Source of the DNA: Lachnospiraceae oral taxon 107 str. F0167
Lineage (GTDB): Bacteria; Bacillota; Clostridia; Lachnospirales; Lachnospiraceae
Reading direction: 5' to 3'
Length of the DNA: 64,000 nucleotides
NCBI GenBank assembly: GCA_000209465.1
Contig: GL890583.1
Coordinates: 76,610-140,609 of the forward strand
This document shows positions 54,528-62,460 of the stretch, one piece after another. The translations under genes and the position numbers were made by a program. The notes beneath the pieces were generated by a model. That model searched no databases. It worked only from the letters and a program-made list of their open reading frames with translations, and was not told the DNA's origin. The stretch's first letter is position 1; each line of letters begins with the position of its first letter.

Positions 54528-54805
54528 AATATGATGTACAATTTACAAATCAATTTAAAAAGGATTTAAAACTTGCAAAAAAGCAAAGAAAGAATTCAGA
54601 CAAACTGTTTGAGGTAATTGATATTCTGGCTAATGGCGGTACTTTGGATGCAAAATACAGAGATCATGAATTGACAGGAAACGATAAGGAAACTCGAGAG
54701 TGCCATATAGAGCCAAACTGGTTGCTTATTTATGAAATATATGATGATATACTTGTTTTAATGCTTTATCGCTTGGGTACACACTCTGAATTATTTAAGA
54801 AGTAA
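54524..54805 (+). CDS. yafQ: YafQ-family mRNA-interferase toxin, intact
   Basis: 93 residues with the RelE-superfamily YafQ pattern: KKDLKLAKKQRKNSDKLFEV, the conserved ETRECHIEPNWLLIYEI and the C-terminal LYRLGTHSELF containing the catalytic His region. It cleaves mRNA at the ribosome when free of RelB. It is the only toxin gene of six in this window that looks undamaged. It lies 51 bp before the mini-PglZ gene. Confidence 0.88.
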   Translation: MKYDVQFTNQFKKDLKLAKKQRKNSDKLFEVIDILANGGTLDAKYRDHELTGNDKETRECHIEPNWLLIYEIYDDILVLMLYRLGTHSELFKK

Positions 54806-54856
54806 ATTATAAAAGAGTTAAGTCATAGATCCGGACAGTGGAAGGTAGTAGAGTAA

Positions 54857-56365
54857 ATGTCAGAATTAAACCTAAAACAAATAATAGATCGTCTGAATGA
54901 GGAATTCATGGGTGATACCAGGAAACTGGTATTTTGGTATGACGATAAAGGAGAGTTTGCTGAGGATGTTAAGGACAAGCATCTTGAAGATACATTGCTG
55001 TATTCAAAGAGATTTTTTACTGATCGTGTTTCATTGCTTTCGTTAGATTTGGGGATTGATGAGAAGTATAAGGCAGTGACAGCAATAAATTATAGTTGTA
55101 ATGATGATTTTTCATCCATTCTGGAACAATATATAAGCTTTGATTATAAGATTGATCAAGAATATAGAAATTTCTATTATAAATTTGATAATTTGGATGA
55201 TACATATATTTTTGAAGGGCTGCGTGAGCTTGTAGAAAGTATATATACCAATGAGTATTTAAACAAGCCTATACCTAAGTGGAATGATACGTTACAAGAA
55301 GAGGATGTTTTTACAAAGCTACCATTGCAGATAGATTTTTATGATAGCAATGTACAAAATGCAAAGGAGCGTACAGTTGTTATTATATCAGATGCAATGC
55401 GTTATGAAGTTGGTCAGGAACTATATAGTAATTTAGCAGATGATCCCAAATGTATGGCAAAGCTTGATAAACAGCTGAGTGTTTTACCTTCATATACCAG
55501 ACTTGGAATGGCGGCATTGTTGCCACATGATAATATTATAATTACGGACAATTATCAGGTCTTAGTGGATGATGTACTTTGTGACAATCTTTTGGGAAGG
55601 CAGACTGTATTACAAAAGCATTCACCAAATAGTATATGTGTGCAGTTTGACGATATTAAGAATTTAAAAAAAGCTGAGCTTAGAGATATTTTCACAGGTA
55701 AGCAGATAATATACATATATCACAACCAGATTGATGCCAGAGGTGATAAAGCAAATACTTATCACTTCATAATTACAGCTGATCATGGATTTATTTATAA
55801 AAGAGATAAGGTTACAGAAAGCGATAAAATTAGTGGTGTGAATGATAAGAATGCATTCGTAAATCGCAGATTTATTGTGGCAGATAATGCTGTGAATGAA
55901 GATGGTATCGCAAGTATTTCTATAGGAAGGGTTTTGAGAAATAAGAATACAAAGGTGGTTTCCTTCCCTATTAGCAGCAATGTATTTAAGGTTTCAGGTG
56001 GTGGGCAAAACTTTGTACATGGTGGCTCTTCTCCACAGGAAATGCTGGTGCCGGTGCTGGATGTGAAGATGGAGCGTGGACATATGGATACAAAGAATGC
56101 ATCTATATTTTATGGCAAAGTCAAGCTTTGTGTTGAAAAGTTTGAGTCAAAGAAAGATAAGGAAGAATATTATAGGCTTAAAATCTATACTAAGAAAAAA
56201 AACGGATCGTGGGTATATAAGTCAGAAGTATTTCGTGGAAAACAAGAGGATATAATACAAGAAGACAGGGTTTATGAAATTGCTATGTTTGGACACTTGG
56301 ACTTTACATATAGCAATAGTCCCAAAATAAAATTGGAAACAAAAGACGCACTACTGTATAGATAA
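54857..56365 (+). CDS. Internally deleted PglZ paralogue ('mini-PglZ') with a novel C-terminal tail
   Basis: 502 residues. It aligns with PglZ except for three in-frame losses: about 45 residues after FAED, about 235 residues after DEKYKAV, and 28 residues at DKANT. Both core motifs remain, VVIISDAMRYEVGQ (D179) and ITADHGFIY (D309). From residue 416 the PglZ C-terminus is replaced by an unrelated 87-residue, beta-strand-rich tail (SIFYGKVKLCVEKFESKK ... LETKDALLYR) that I do not recognise. The start MSELNLKQIIDRLNEEF is conserved. Three deletions that all keep frame suggest that it may still be expressed, though a pseudogene on its way to decay is possible. It follows an intact relB-yafQ pair. 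Confidence 0.75.
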   Translation: MSELNLKQIIDRLNEEFMGDTRKLVFWYDDKGEFAEDVKDKHLEDTLLYSKRFFTDRVSLLSLDLGIDEKYKAVTAINYSCNDDFSSILEQYISFDYKIDQEYRNFYYKFDNLDDTYIFEGLRELVESIYTNEYLNKPIPKWNDTLQEEDVFTKLPLQIDFYDSNVQNAKERTVVIISDAMRYEVGQELYSNLADDPKCMAKLDKQLSVLPSYTRLGMAALLPHDNIIITDNYQVLVDDVLCDNLLGRQTVLQKHSPNSICVQFDDIKNLKKAELRDIFTGKQIIYIYHNQIDARGDKANTYHFIITADHGFIYKRDKVTESDKISGVNDKNAFVNRRFIVADNAVNEDGIASISIGRVLRNKNTKVVSFPISSNVFKVSGGGQNFVHGGSSPQEMLVPVLDVKMERGHMDTKNASIFYGKVKLCVEKFESKKDKEEYYRLKIYTKKKNGSWVYKSEVFRGKQEDIIQEDRVYEIAMFGHLDFTYSNSPKIKLETKDALLYR

Positions 56366-56446
56366 AAAAAGAAATCAATAAATTTAATAATACTTTTACG
56401 ATTACTAAAAGGGAATATATGATTATTGAATATACAGTAGGTATTT

Positions 56447-56686
56447 ATGAAGCGCGTAAAGTGTCCTATTTGTGGATACTATACTTTTGAAGAAGGTTTA
56501 GGACTTACATTTGATATTTGCCATGTCTGCTTTTGGGAAGATGATATATTTGATTATGATGGTCCGGATGCTGACACGGGAGCTAACTGTGTAAGTCTTC
56601 AAGAAGCAAGAGAAAACTATTTAAAAATTGGAGCAATACATCCTGATTTTAAAAAATATGTTAGACCACCTAAAAAAGTGAGATGA
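56447..56686 (+). CDS. Cysteine-rich CPCC-type protein
   Basis: 79 residues with two Cys pairs (CPICGYYTFEEG and CHVCFWEDD) and the CPCC-family continuation GPDADTGANCVSLQEARENY. Probably a small zinc-binding protein of unknown role. GTAGG precedes ATG 56447. It is located just after the mini-PglZ, in a gene-transfer zone. Confidence 0.75.
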   Translation: MKRVKCPICGYYTFEEGLGLTFDICHVCFWEDDIFDYDGPDADTGANCVSLQEARENYLKIGAIHPDFKKYVRPPKKVR

Positions 56687-56706
56687 AATTAAAATGAGGT
56701 TATTAT

Positions 56707-57396
56707 ATGTATGGATACTGCTTGAATAAAGAAAAATTCAATATAAAAGATAAAAAAATCACCCTATACAAGTCATCTGATACAAATGCTCCTTTGATTG
56801 TTTTTAATACTTTTGAAGGTGATGGCGAAGATGTATATCAAGTATTGCAGAATATGGGTTGCACTTTTTTCAATCTACTTGTAGTTGGAAATATTGATTG
56901 GAACCATGATATGTCACCATGGTATATGCCTTCAATCTATTCTAAAGAAAAATCTTTTAGTGGCGGTGCAGATGACTATTTGAGATTGCTTATAGATGAG
57001 ATTTTGCCAAAGGCAAAGGAGATGATAGAGGGAGAACCCGGATTTACAGGAATAACAGGATATTCACTTGCAGGTCTTTTTTCTGTTTATGCTATGTATA
57101 AAACTGATGTATTTGACAGAGTGGCAAGTATGTCAGGCTCACTTTGGTTTCATGACTTTATGGAATATTGTAAAAGGAATGATTGTAGGAAGTTACCTGA
57201 TAAAATCTATTTCTCTCTGGGGGATAAAGAGGCAAATACACGCAATCCTATATTAAAAACTGTAGAGAATAATACAAGAGAGCTTTCAGAGTATTTTAAG
57301 AACCTTGGGAGTGAGGTAATATTTGAATTAAACAAGGGTAATCATTTCACAGATACAGTTCTTCGCAGTGCAAAGGGAATAAAGGCGATTTTATAG
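56707..57396 (+). CDS. Putative esterase (alpha/beta hydrolase)
   Basis: 229 residues of the esterase D/putative-esterase type. The nucleophile elbow is ITGYSLAGLFSVYAM, followed by SMSGSLWFHDFMEY, FSLGDKEANTRNP (acid region) and the C-terminal NKGNHFTD histidine. No signal peptide. Such enzymes hydrolyse acyl or siderophore esters; the substrate is unknown. It lies 20 bp after the CPCC gene. Confidence 0.8.
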   Translation: MYGYCLNKEKFNIKDKKITLYKSSDTNAPLIVFNTFEGDGEDVYQVLQNMGCTFFNLLVVGNIDWNHDMSPWYMPSIYSKEKSFSGGADDYLRLLIDEILPKAKEMIEGEPGFTGITGYSLAGLFSVYAMYKTDVFDRVASMSGSLWFHDFMEYCKRNDCRKLPDKIYFSLGDKEANTRNPILKTVENNTRELSEYFKNLGSEVIFELNKGNHFTDTVLRSAKGIKAIL

Positions 57397-57410
57397 TTTT
57401 TAAAAAATAA

Positions 57411-57460
57411 AGAGATTTTAATTATTCAAAAAAAGATAAAAAATGGGATTCGGAAGTCTA
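57411..57460 (+). pseudogene. Trace of a third fic copy
   Basis: GAGATTTTAATTATTCAAAA and the following AAATGGGATTCGGAAGTC match the first codons of fic (27718-27770) with small indels. Only about 50 bp remain, directly upstream of the 90-bp repeat and the thioredoxin gene. Confidence 0.75.
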
Positions 57461-57487
57461 AACAAAATAGATGGATTTTCCAAACGA

Positions 57488-57577
57488 ATGTAACTGATAA
57501 TGTTTGAGTAGGCGATAGGAAGTTTAATCGGTCATGGGAAAAGTCCGGTATAATACAGTATGTTCTCTGACTGATAT
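57488..57577 (+). repeat. 90-bp intergenic repeat, copy 2
   Basis: Same length as 28821-28910 with about six substitutions. Here it contains GGTATAATAC (TATAAT at 57549-57554), which may be the -10 of the thioredoxin gene starting at 57603, although no good -35 is visible. Its conservation outside coding sequence suggests a regulatory or leader function. Confidence 0.85.
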
Positions 57578-57602
57578 GATTAATAAGAAAGGAATTTGAA
57601 CT

Positions 57603-57920
57603 ATGAATGATCTTAGAGAAGATATTAATGATTTAATAAAGAAAATACCGGTGCTTATCCTTCAGTTTGGTTCGGATACATGTGGACCCTGCCATGCCAT
57701 TCGGTATAAGCTGGAACAGTGGATGAGTGAGCATAAAGAGGTAGAAGCCCGATATGTAGATATAGAAAAAAACATGGAAATCAGTTCACAGATGGGCATT
57801 TTCTCCGCACCGACTGTACTGGTATATATGGACGGTCAACTTGTTGCACGAGAGAGCGGTTATTTCAGTCTGGATGCACTAGTTGGAGATATTGAGCGTT
57901 ATCTCGAATTAAGGAAATAA
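57603..57920 (+). CDS. Thioredoxin-like protein
   Basis: 105 residues with the redox motif C27-G-P-C30 in GSDTCGPCHAIRYKL and the cis-Pro region FSAPTVLVYMDG. It is a standard thioredoxin fold without a signal peptide, for cytosolic disulfide reduction. AGAAAGGAA precedes ATG 57603. Its C-terminal half is duplicated as a fossil at 31087-31233. Confidence 0.9.
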   Translation: MNDLREDINDLIKKIPVLILQFGSDTCGPCHAIRYKLEQWMSEHKEVEARYVDIEKNMEISSQMGIFSAPTVLVYMDGQLVARESGYFSLDALVGDIERYLELRK

Positions 57921-57945
57921 GGATGCAGAAGTTGAAACCGGTGTG

Positions 57946-58087
57946 ATGAAAAATAAAAAGCCTGGAAAATATTTTTTGTATAGATGAAGTAACCGACTGT
58001 TGGTATATACCGAAATCTACGCAGGAAACATTTTGGGAGTTAAAAAAATGGGTTTTGAAGGCGGAGCATTTTGTTTTAGCAGGGTAA
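57946..58087 (+). pseudogene. Decayed small gene
   Basis: ATG 57946 reads MKNKKPGKYFLY then hits a stop. The neighbouring frame continues IDEVTDCWYIPKSTQETFWE to about 58050, and a third frame gives MGFEGGAFCFSRVNLE. This pattern suits a small protein broken by two indels. Not recognised. Confidence 0.4.
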
Positions 58088-58133
58088 ATTTAGAAATATT
58101 ATTGATAATTTGAGAATAAAAGGAAAACACAAA

Positions 58134-58907
58134 ATGGGGGAATATAAACCACCGTTTCATATGACGGATAGAATTACTAATCTTGTAGCTGCGATTAGTG
58201 AACAGATAGGAAGAATTACAGTACTTTCACATGGAAAGTTAAATCCACATTTAAGAAAAGAAAACAGAATAAGAACCATACATTCTTCACTTGCTATAGA
58301 GCAAAATTCTCTTTCTTTAGAGCAGGTGACAGCTATTCTTGACGGAAAAAGGATTCTGGGAAATCCTAATGAAATACGTGAGGTTAAAAATGCTTATGAT
58401 ACATATGAGCTTATGCTTTCTTTAAATCCTAATTCAGTAAAAGATTTACTTAAAGCACATAGAGTTATGATGGAGGGATTGATTCCTGAAAATGGAACAT
58501 TTAGAAGCGGTGGTGTGGGTATATTTGATGGTGATATTGTTGTACATATGGCCCCGCCTGCTAAATTTGTACCTATGCAAATACAGGAACTTTTTGATTG
58601 GTATAAAGAATCAGAGATGCATCCATTGATTAAGAGTGCAATTTTTCATTATGAATTTGAATTTATTCATCCTTTTGCAGATGGAAATGGGCGTATAGGA
58701 AGGATGTGGCATAGCTTACTACTTGGCAAATGGAATGAACTTTTTTATTGGCTTCCTGTAGAGGAGTTGATAAGAAGCAGGCAACAGGACTATTATGATG
58801 CACTTGGAAAATCGGATAAAGAAGCTGACAGTTATTATTTTGTAGAATTGATACTTGAAATAATCCTCGCCACCCTTGAAGAGACTGTTGTGGTTGGAGA
58901 AAATTAA
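58134..58907 (+). CDS. Fic-domain protein, short form
   Basis: About 257 residues. Inhibitory-helix region SLAIEQN (S52-x3-E56, with Gln instead of the usual Gly/Asn) and Fic loop HPFADGNGRIGR (H179). It lacks the C-terminal winged helix of the other Fic protein; homologues are often about 330 residues, so it may be 3'-truncated or simply a short form. ATG 58134 (MGEYKPPFHMTDRI) with AAAGG upstream is preferred to 58110. It would modify a target by AMP transfer; the target is unknown. Confidence 0.8.
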   Translation: MGEYKPPFHMTDRITNLVAAISEQIGRITVLSHGKLNPHLRKENRIRTIHSSLAIEQNSLSLEQVTAILDGKRILGNPNEIREVKNAYDTYELMLSLNPNSVKDLLKAHRVMMEGLIPENGTFRSGGVGIFDGDIVVHMAPPAKFVPMQIQELFDWYKESEMHPLIKSAIFHYEFEFIHPFADGNGRIGRMWHSLLLGKWNELFYWLPVEELIRSRQQDYYDALGKSDKEADSYYFVELILEIILATLEETVVVGEN

Positions 58908-59017
58908 AATCAGAAAAAGACTTATGTTTGGATAAGAAAAGTGTGGAGTATGCAGATAAAATAAGAGCTGTGGCATTTCTTTGTAAGGGCAACATTTTCA
59001 AGAAAGGCTGAAGATAT

Positions 59018-60841
59018 ATGAAAGGAAAAAGGAATAAAACCGGTATACTTAGTTTCAAGATGTTATGGCTGTTTACAAAATATCAGATACTTTCTAAGGC
59101 ATTGATAAGCTTTATTGTGTTGCCTGTTTTTTCAGCTATAAGCAATTATCTGATTTACAGTACGGGCAGAACAAATATTTCAAGCGGTGATTTCGTTCCG
59201 TTTTTGCTGAGCTTTCAAGGGGTGGCACTTCTTTTAATAGGACTGTTTGTAATCGTCGTAATTATGGGAGTGGATATCAATGCATTCATTATTATCAGTG
59301 CTTTGACGGAAGAAAACAGGACAAATATAAGCTTGATAGAGATTGTTTTTATAGGAATAAAGTCTATAAAATATTTTTTTAGTCCTTCCGGATTACTTTT
59401 GGGAGGATTTATTGCTATTGTATTTCCGTTAATGGGTTTAGGTATCAGTATTACTCCGTTTAGAAATTTTGAAATCCCTAATTTTATAACATCTGTTATA
59501 TTTAATACGCCTTTGTACCTTGGAATGTACAGTTTTTTTCTGATTGTATTGACAATTATAAGCCTAATGCATATCTTCTCATTACATTATATAATCATTG
59601 AGGGGAGAAGTATCGGAAAGGCACTTTTTGCATCAAGAAAATTGATGAAGAGACATTGGAAATCCTTTATAAAAGATTATATATGGACTGCTATAAAATT
59701 GGCATTACTTTATTTTGCTGTATTTACATTATCTTTTGTATTGCTGTTTTTATGTGGAGAATATATTGAATCTGTGGCATACAAGGAATTTTTTGAGATT
59801 TTCATAATACTTATAATGCTTGAGATGATTACATATTTTGTCTTTCTTACAATACCTGTTTTGGTCAGTGTAGTGACAAAGCTTTTTTATAAATATAACA
59901 GAATAGACGGAATAGAAGTAAAATCATGTTTTGATAAAGATGTAATATTTGCATACACAAAAAAGCGCAGAATAAAAAAGAGGCGAAGTGTCTTTTCTTT
60001 TGTAATATTTGCAATACTTATAAATACAGCATTATCTTTTTTACTGTCTAAAAACTTTAATGAAGTATTTATAAGACCGATAGATATCCAAATTATTGCT
60101 CACCGTGGGGGTGGTGATTTGGGAGCTGAAAATACTGTTCAGGGTGTGAGAGAAGCTATCAAAAAAAATGTAGATTGGGTGGAAATAGATGTTCAAAGGA
60201 CTAAGGACAATAAGTATATTATTAATCATGATGTTACTTTTAAAAGAGTAGCGGGAGTTTCTAAAAAGTCCAAAGACCTTACACTTGAGGAGATTAAAAA
60301 ATTCAAAGTGAAAAATTTATTTGAGATATCAAAACCCGTTCAAGAGGTGGCAACTTTGGATGAGATATTAAATGAAGCCAAGGGTAAGATAGGGGTATTT
60401 GTTGAATTAAAGGGTGAAACCGCTGATACAAAGATGGTGGATGATGTGGTAAAAATAATTAAAGAGCATAGTATGATTGATGAAACAGTACTCTTATCAC
60501 TTGATTACAGAATTATTCAATATATCAGTGATGAGTATCCTGAGATGAAAAGCGGGTATTTATATTATTTTACAAGCGGCAAGCCAAAGAATTTAAAGGG
60601 GGATTACCTTATAATGGAGGAGCGTGAGGCTACAGATAAAAAGATATATGAAATTCATGCTGCCGGTAAAAAAGCTATTGTATGGACTGTAAATACACCT
60701 GAGTCGATTAATAAATTTATTTATTCAGATGTGGACGGAGTAATTACAGACCATGTAGAGGATGTTAAAAAGGCTATTAAAGAATCAAAAGAGAGAAACA
60801 GGTATGAAATAATAGTAGATTTTTTCAATCCATTATATTAA
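59018..60841 (+). CDS. Membrane-anchored glycerophosphodiester phosphodiesterase
   Basis: 607 residues. The first about 350 residues hold around seven to eight membrane helices (glycerophosphoryl diester phosphodiesterase membrane domain). About 360-600 is the catalytic GDPD TIM barrel with IIAHRGGGDLGAENT, WVEIDVQRTKD and INHDVTFKRV containing the usual His/Glu/Asp ligands. It hydrolyses glycerophosphodiesters, possibly from lipid or teichoic-acid turnover. GAAAGG precedes ATG 59018. Confidence 0.9.
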   Translation: MKGKRNKTGILSFKMLWLFTKYQILSKALISFIVLPVFSAISNYLIYSTGRTNISSGDFVPFLLSFQGVALLLIGLFVIVVIMGVDINAFIIISALTEENRTNISLIEIVFIGIKSIKYFFSPSGLLLGGFIAIVFPLMGLGISITPFRNFEIPNFITSVIFNTPLYLGMYSFFLIVLTIISLMHIFSLHYIIIEGRSIGKALFASRKLMKRHWKSFIKDYIWTAIKLALLYFAVFTLSFVLLFLCGEYIESVAYKEFFEIFIILIMLEMITYFVFLTIPVLVSVVTKLFYKYNRIDGIEVKSCFDKDVIFAYTKKRRIKKRRSVFSFVIFAILINTALSFLLSKNFNEVFIRPIDIQIIAHRGGGDLGAENTVQGVREAIKKNVDWVEIDVQRTKDNKYIINHDVTFKRVAGVSKKSKDLTLEEIKKFKVKNLFEISKPVQEVATLDEILNEAKGKIGVFVELKGETADTKMVDDVVKIIKEHSMIDETVLLSLDYRIIQYISDEYPEMKSGYLYYFTSGKPKNLKGDYLIMEEREATDKKIYEIHAAGKKAIVWTVNTPESINKFIYSDVDGVITDHVEDVKKAIKESKERNRYEIIVDFFNPLY

Positions 60842-60943
60842 TTTTTCAGATAGACAATAAATTCGGTTTGGAACTATAATTGTATGATATTAGAATAAAT
60901 AATAATTTACACAAAATATACTGACATTCAAAGGAGAATGGTA

Positions 60944-62377
60944 ATGAGTTATAGCGGAATAAAAGAAGATAAAAGACTGATAAAAGCGGTGCCTAGCAAA
61001 AGGCAGCTTGTTTATGAGAGTATGGAGTTTTTTTGCTTTATACATTTTACTGTTAATACTTTTACAGGGAGCGAATGGGGAGACGGAAAAGAGTCGGAGT
61101 CCATTTTTAATCCTACACAGCTTGATGCAAGACAATGGGCAAAGACTGCGGCGGATGCCGGAATGAAGGGCTTGATTCTTACCTGTAAACATCATGACGG
61201 TTTTTGTCTGTGGCCTTCCAAATATACGGAGCATAGCGTAAAGAATTCACCATATAAGGATGGAAAGGGTGATATTGTCAGAGAAACGGCAAAAGCCTGC
61301 AAGGAATTCGGACTTAAATTCGGAGTTTACCTTTCTCCTTGGGACAGAAATAACGGTAGCTACGGAAAAGGAGTAGAGTATGATGATTACTATGTGAACC
61401 AGCTGACTGAACTTCTGACAGAATATGGAGAGATATATACAATCTGGCTTGACGGTGCATGCGGCGAGGGAGCCAATGGCAAGGTTCAAAAATATGATTG
61501 GAAACGATACTATAAAGTAATGCGTGAGCTACAGCCGGATGCTGTTATTTCTATTTCGGGTCCCGACGTCAGATGGTGCGGAAATGAAGCCGGAGAGGTT
61601 AGAGAAAGTGAGTGGAGCGTTGTTGCAAAGGATATGACGGATCCGACAATCACAGCCGAATTAAGCCAACAAGAGGACAATGAAGAATTTAGAAACAGAC
61701 CTTTGGATGAGACTCAGTCGGATCTTGGAAGCAGAGAACGCCTTGTAAATGAAAAAGAGCTTGTATGGTATCCGGCGGAAACGGATGTATCTGTTAGACC
61801 GGGCTGGTTTTATCATGAGGAGGAGGATGATAAGGTTCGTTCATTTGAAAATCTTAAAGATATTTATTTAAAGTCGGTAGGTGGTAATACAACTTTATTA
61901 TTAAATATGCCGCCTATGAAAAACGGAAAGATACATGAAAAAGATATTGCGACTTTAAAAAAACTTGGTGAATTTATCAGGGATTCATTTAAAGATAATC
62001 TTATCAAAGAAGCCGTACTTACTACAAAGCCGTCTCTTGACTGCAGAGGAAGCGGACCTGATGTGCTTTGCAGTGATGATTATGAAACCTACTTTATGAA
62101 TGAAGAGGGAGAAAATAAATTATCGATTAATATAAATTTTCGTGAAAGAAAAAAACTCAATTATTTAGTATTAAAAGAGGCAATTCCTTTCAGTCAGAGA
62201 GTTGAAAAATTTAAAATATATTACGAAGAGAACGGAAATATAAAAGAATACTGTAAAGGAACAACCATCGGTTACAAGAGAATTATTGATCTTAAAGGTC
62301 TTTGTACAGATAAACTTATTATAGCAATAGAAGATTCCAGAGTTGCACCTGTGATATCTTTTGTGGGAGTATACTAA
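60944..62377 (+). CDS. Alpha-L-fucosidase (GH29)
   Basis: About 477 residues. GH29 hallmarks are FCFIHFTVNTFTGSEWGDG, LILTCKHHDGFCLWPSKYTE and the nucleophile aspartate in IYTIWLDGACGEG. A C-terminal beta domain follows. No signal peptide, so it acts on imported fucosyl-oligosaccharides. ATG 60944 is used because the AAGGAG site is 7 bp upstream; ATG 60938 would be 1 bp away. It lies 83 bp before the hexosaminidase, forming a host-glycan pair. Confidence 0.92.
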   Translation: MSYSGIKEDKRLIKAVPSKRQLVYESMEFFCFIHFTVNTFTGSEWGDGKESESIFNPTQLDARQWAKTAADAGMKGLILTCKHHDGFCLWPSKYTEHSVKNSPYKDGKGDIVRETAKACKEFGLKFGVYLSPWDRNNGSYGKGVEYDDYYVNQLTELLTEYGEIYTIWLDGACGEGANGKVQKYDWKRYYKVMRELQPDAVISISGPDVRWCGNEAGEVRESEWSVVAKDMTDPTITAELSQQEDNEEFRNRPLDETQSDLGSRERLVNEKELVWYPAETDVSVRPGWFYHEEEDDKVRSFENLKDIYLKSVGGNTTLLLNMPPMKNGKIHEKDIATLKKLGEFIRDSFKDNLIKEAVLTTKPSLDCRGSGPDVLCSDDYETYFMNEEGENKLSININFRERKKLNYLVLKEAIPFSQRVEKFKIYYEENGNIKEYCKGTTIGYKRIIDLKGLCTDKLIIAIEDSRVAPVISFVGVY

Positions 62378-62460
62378 TCATATAGTAAAGCTATATATGA
62401 GGAATTAAACATATTGTACTGTTATTTTATAAAATACGGGAATAAGAAGGGATATGAGTA

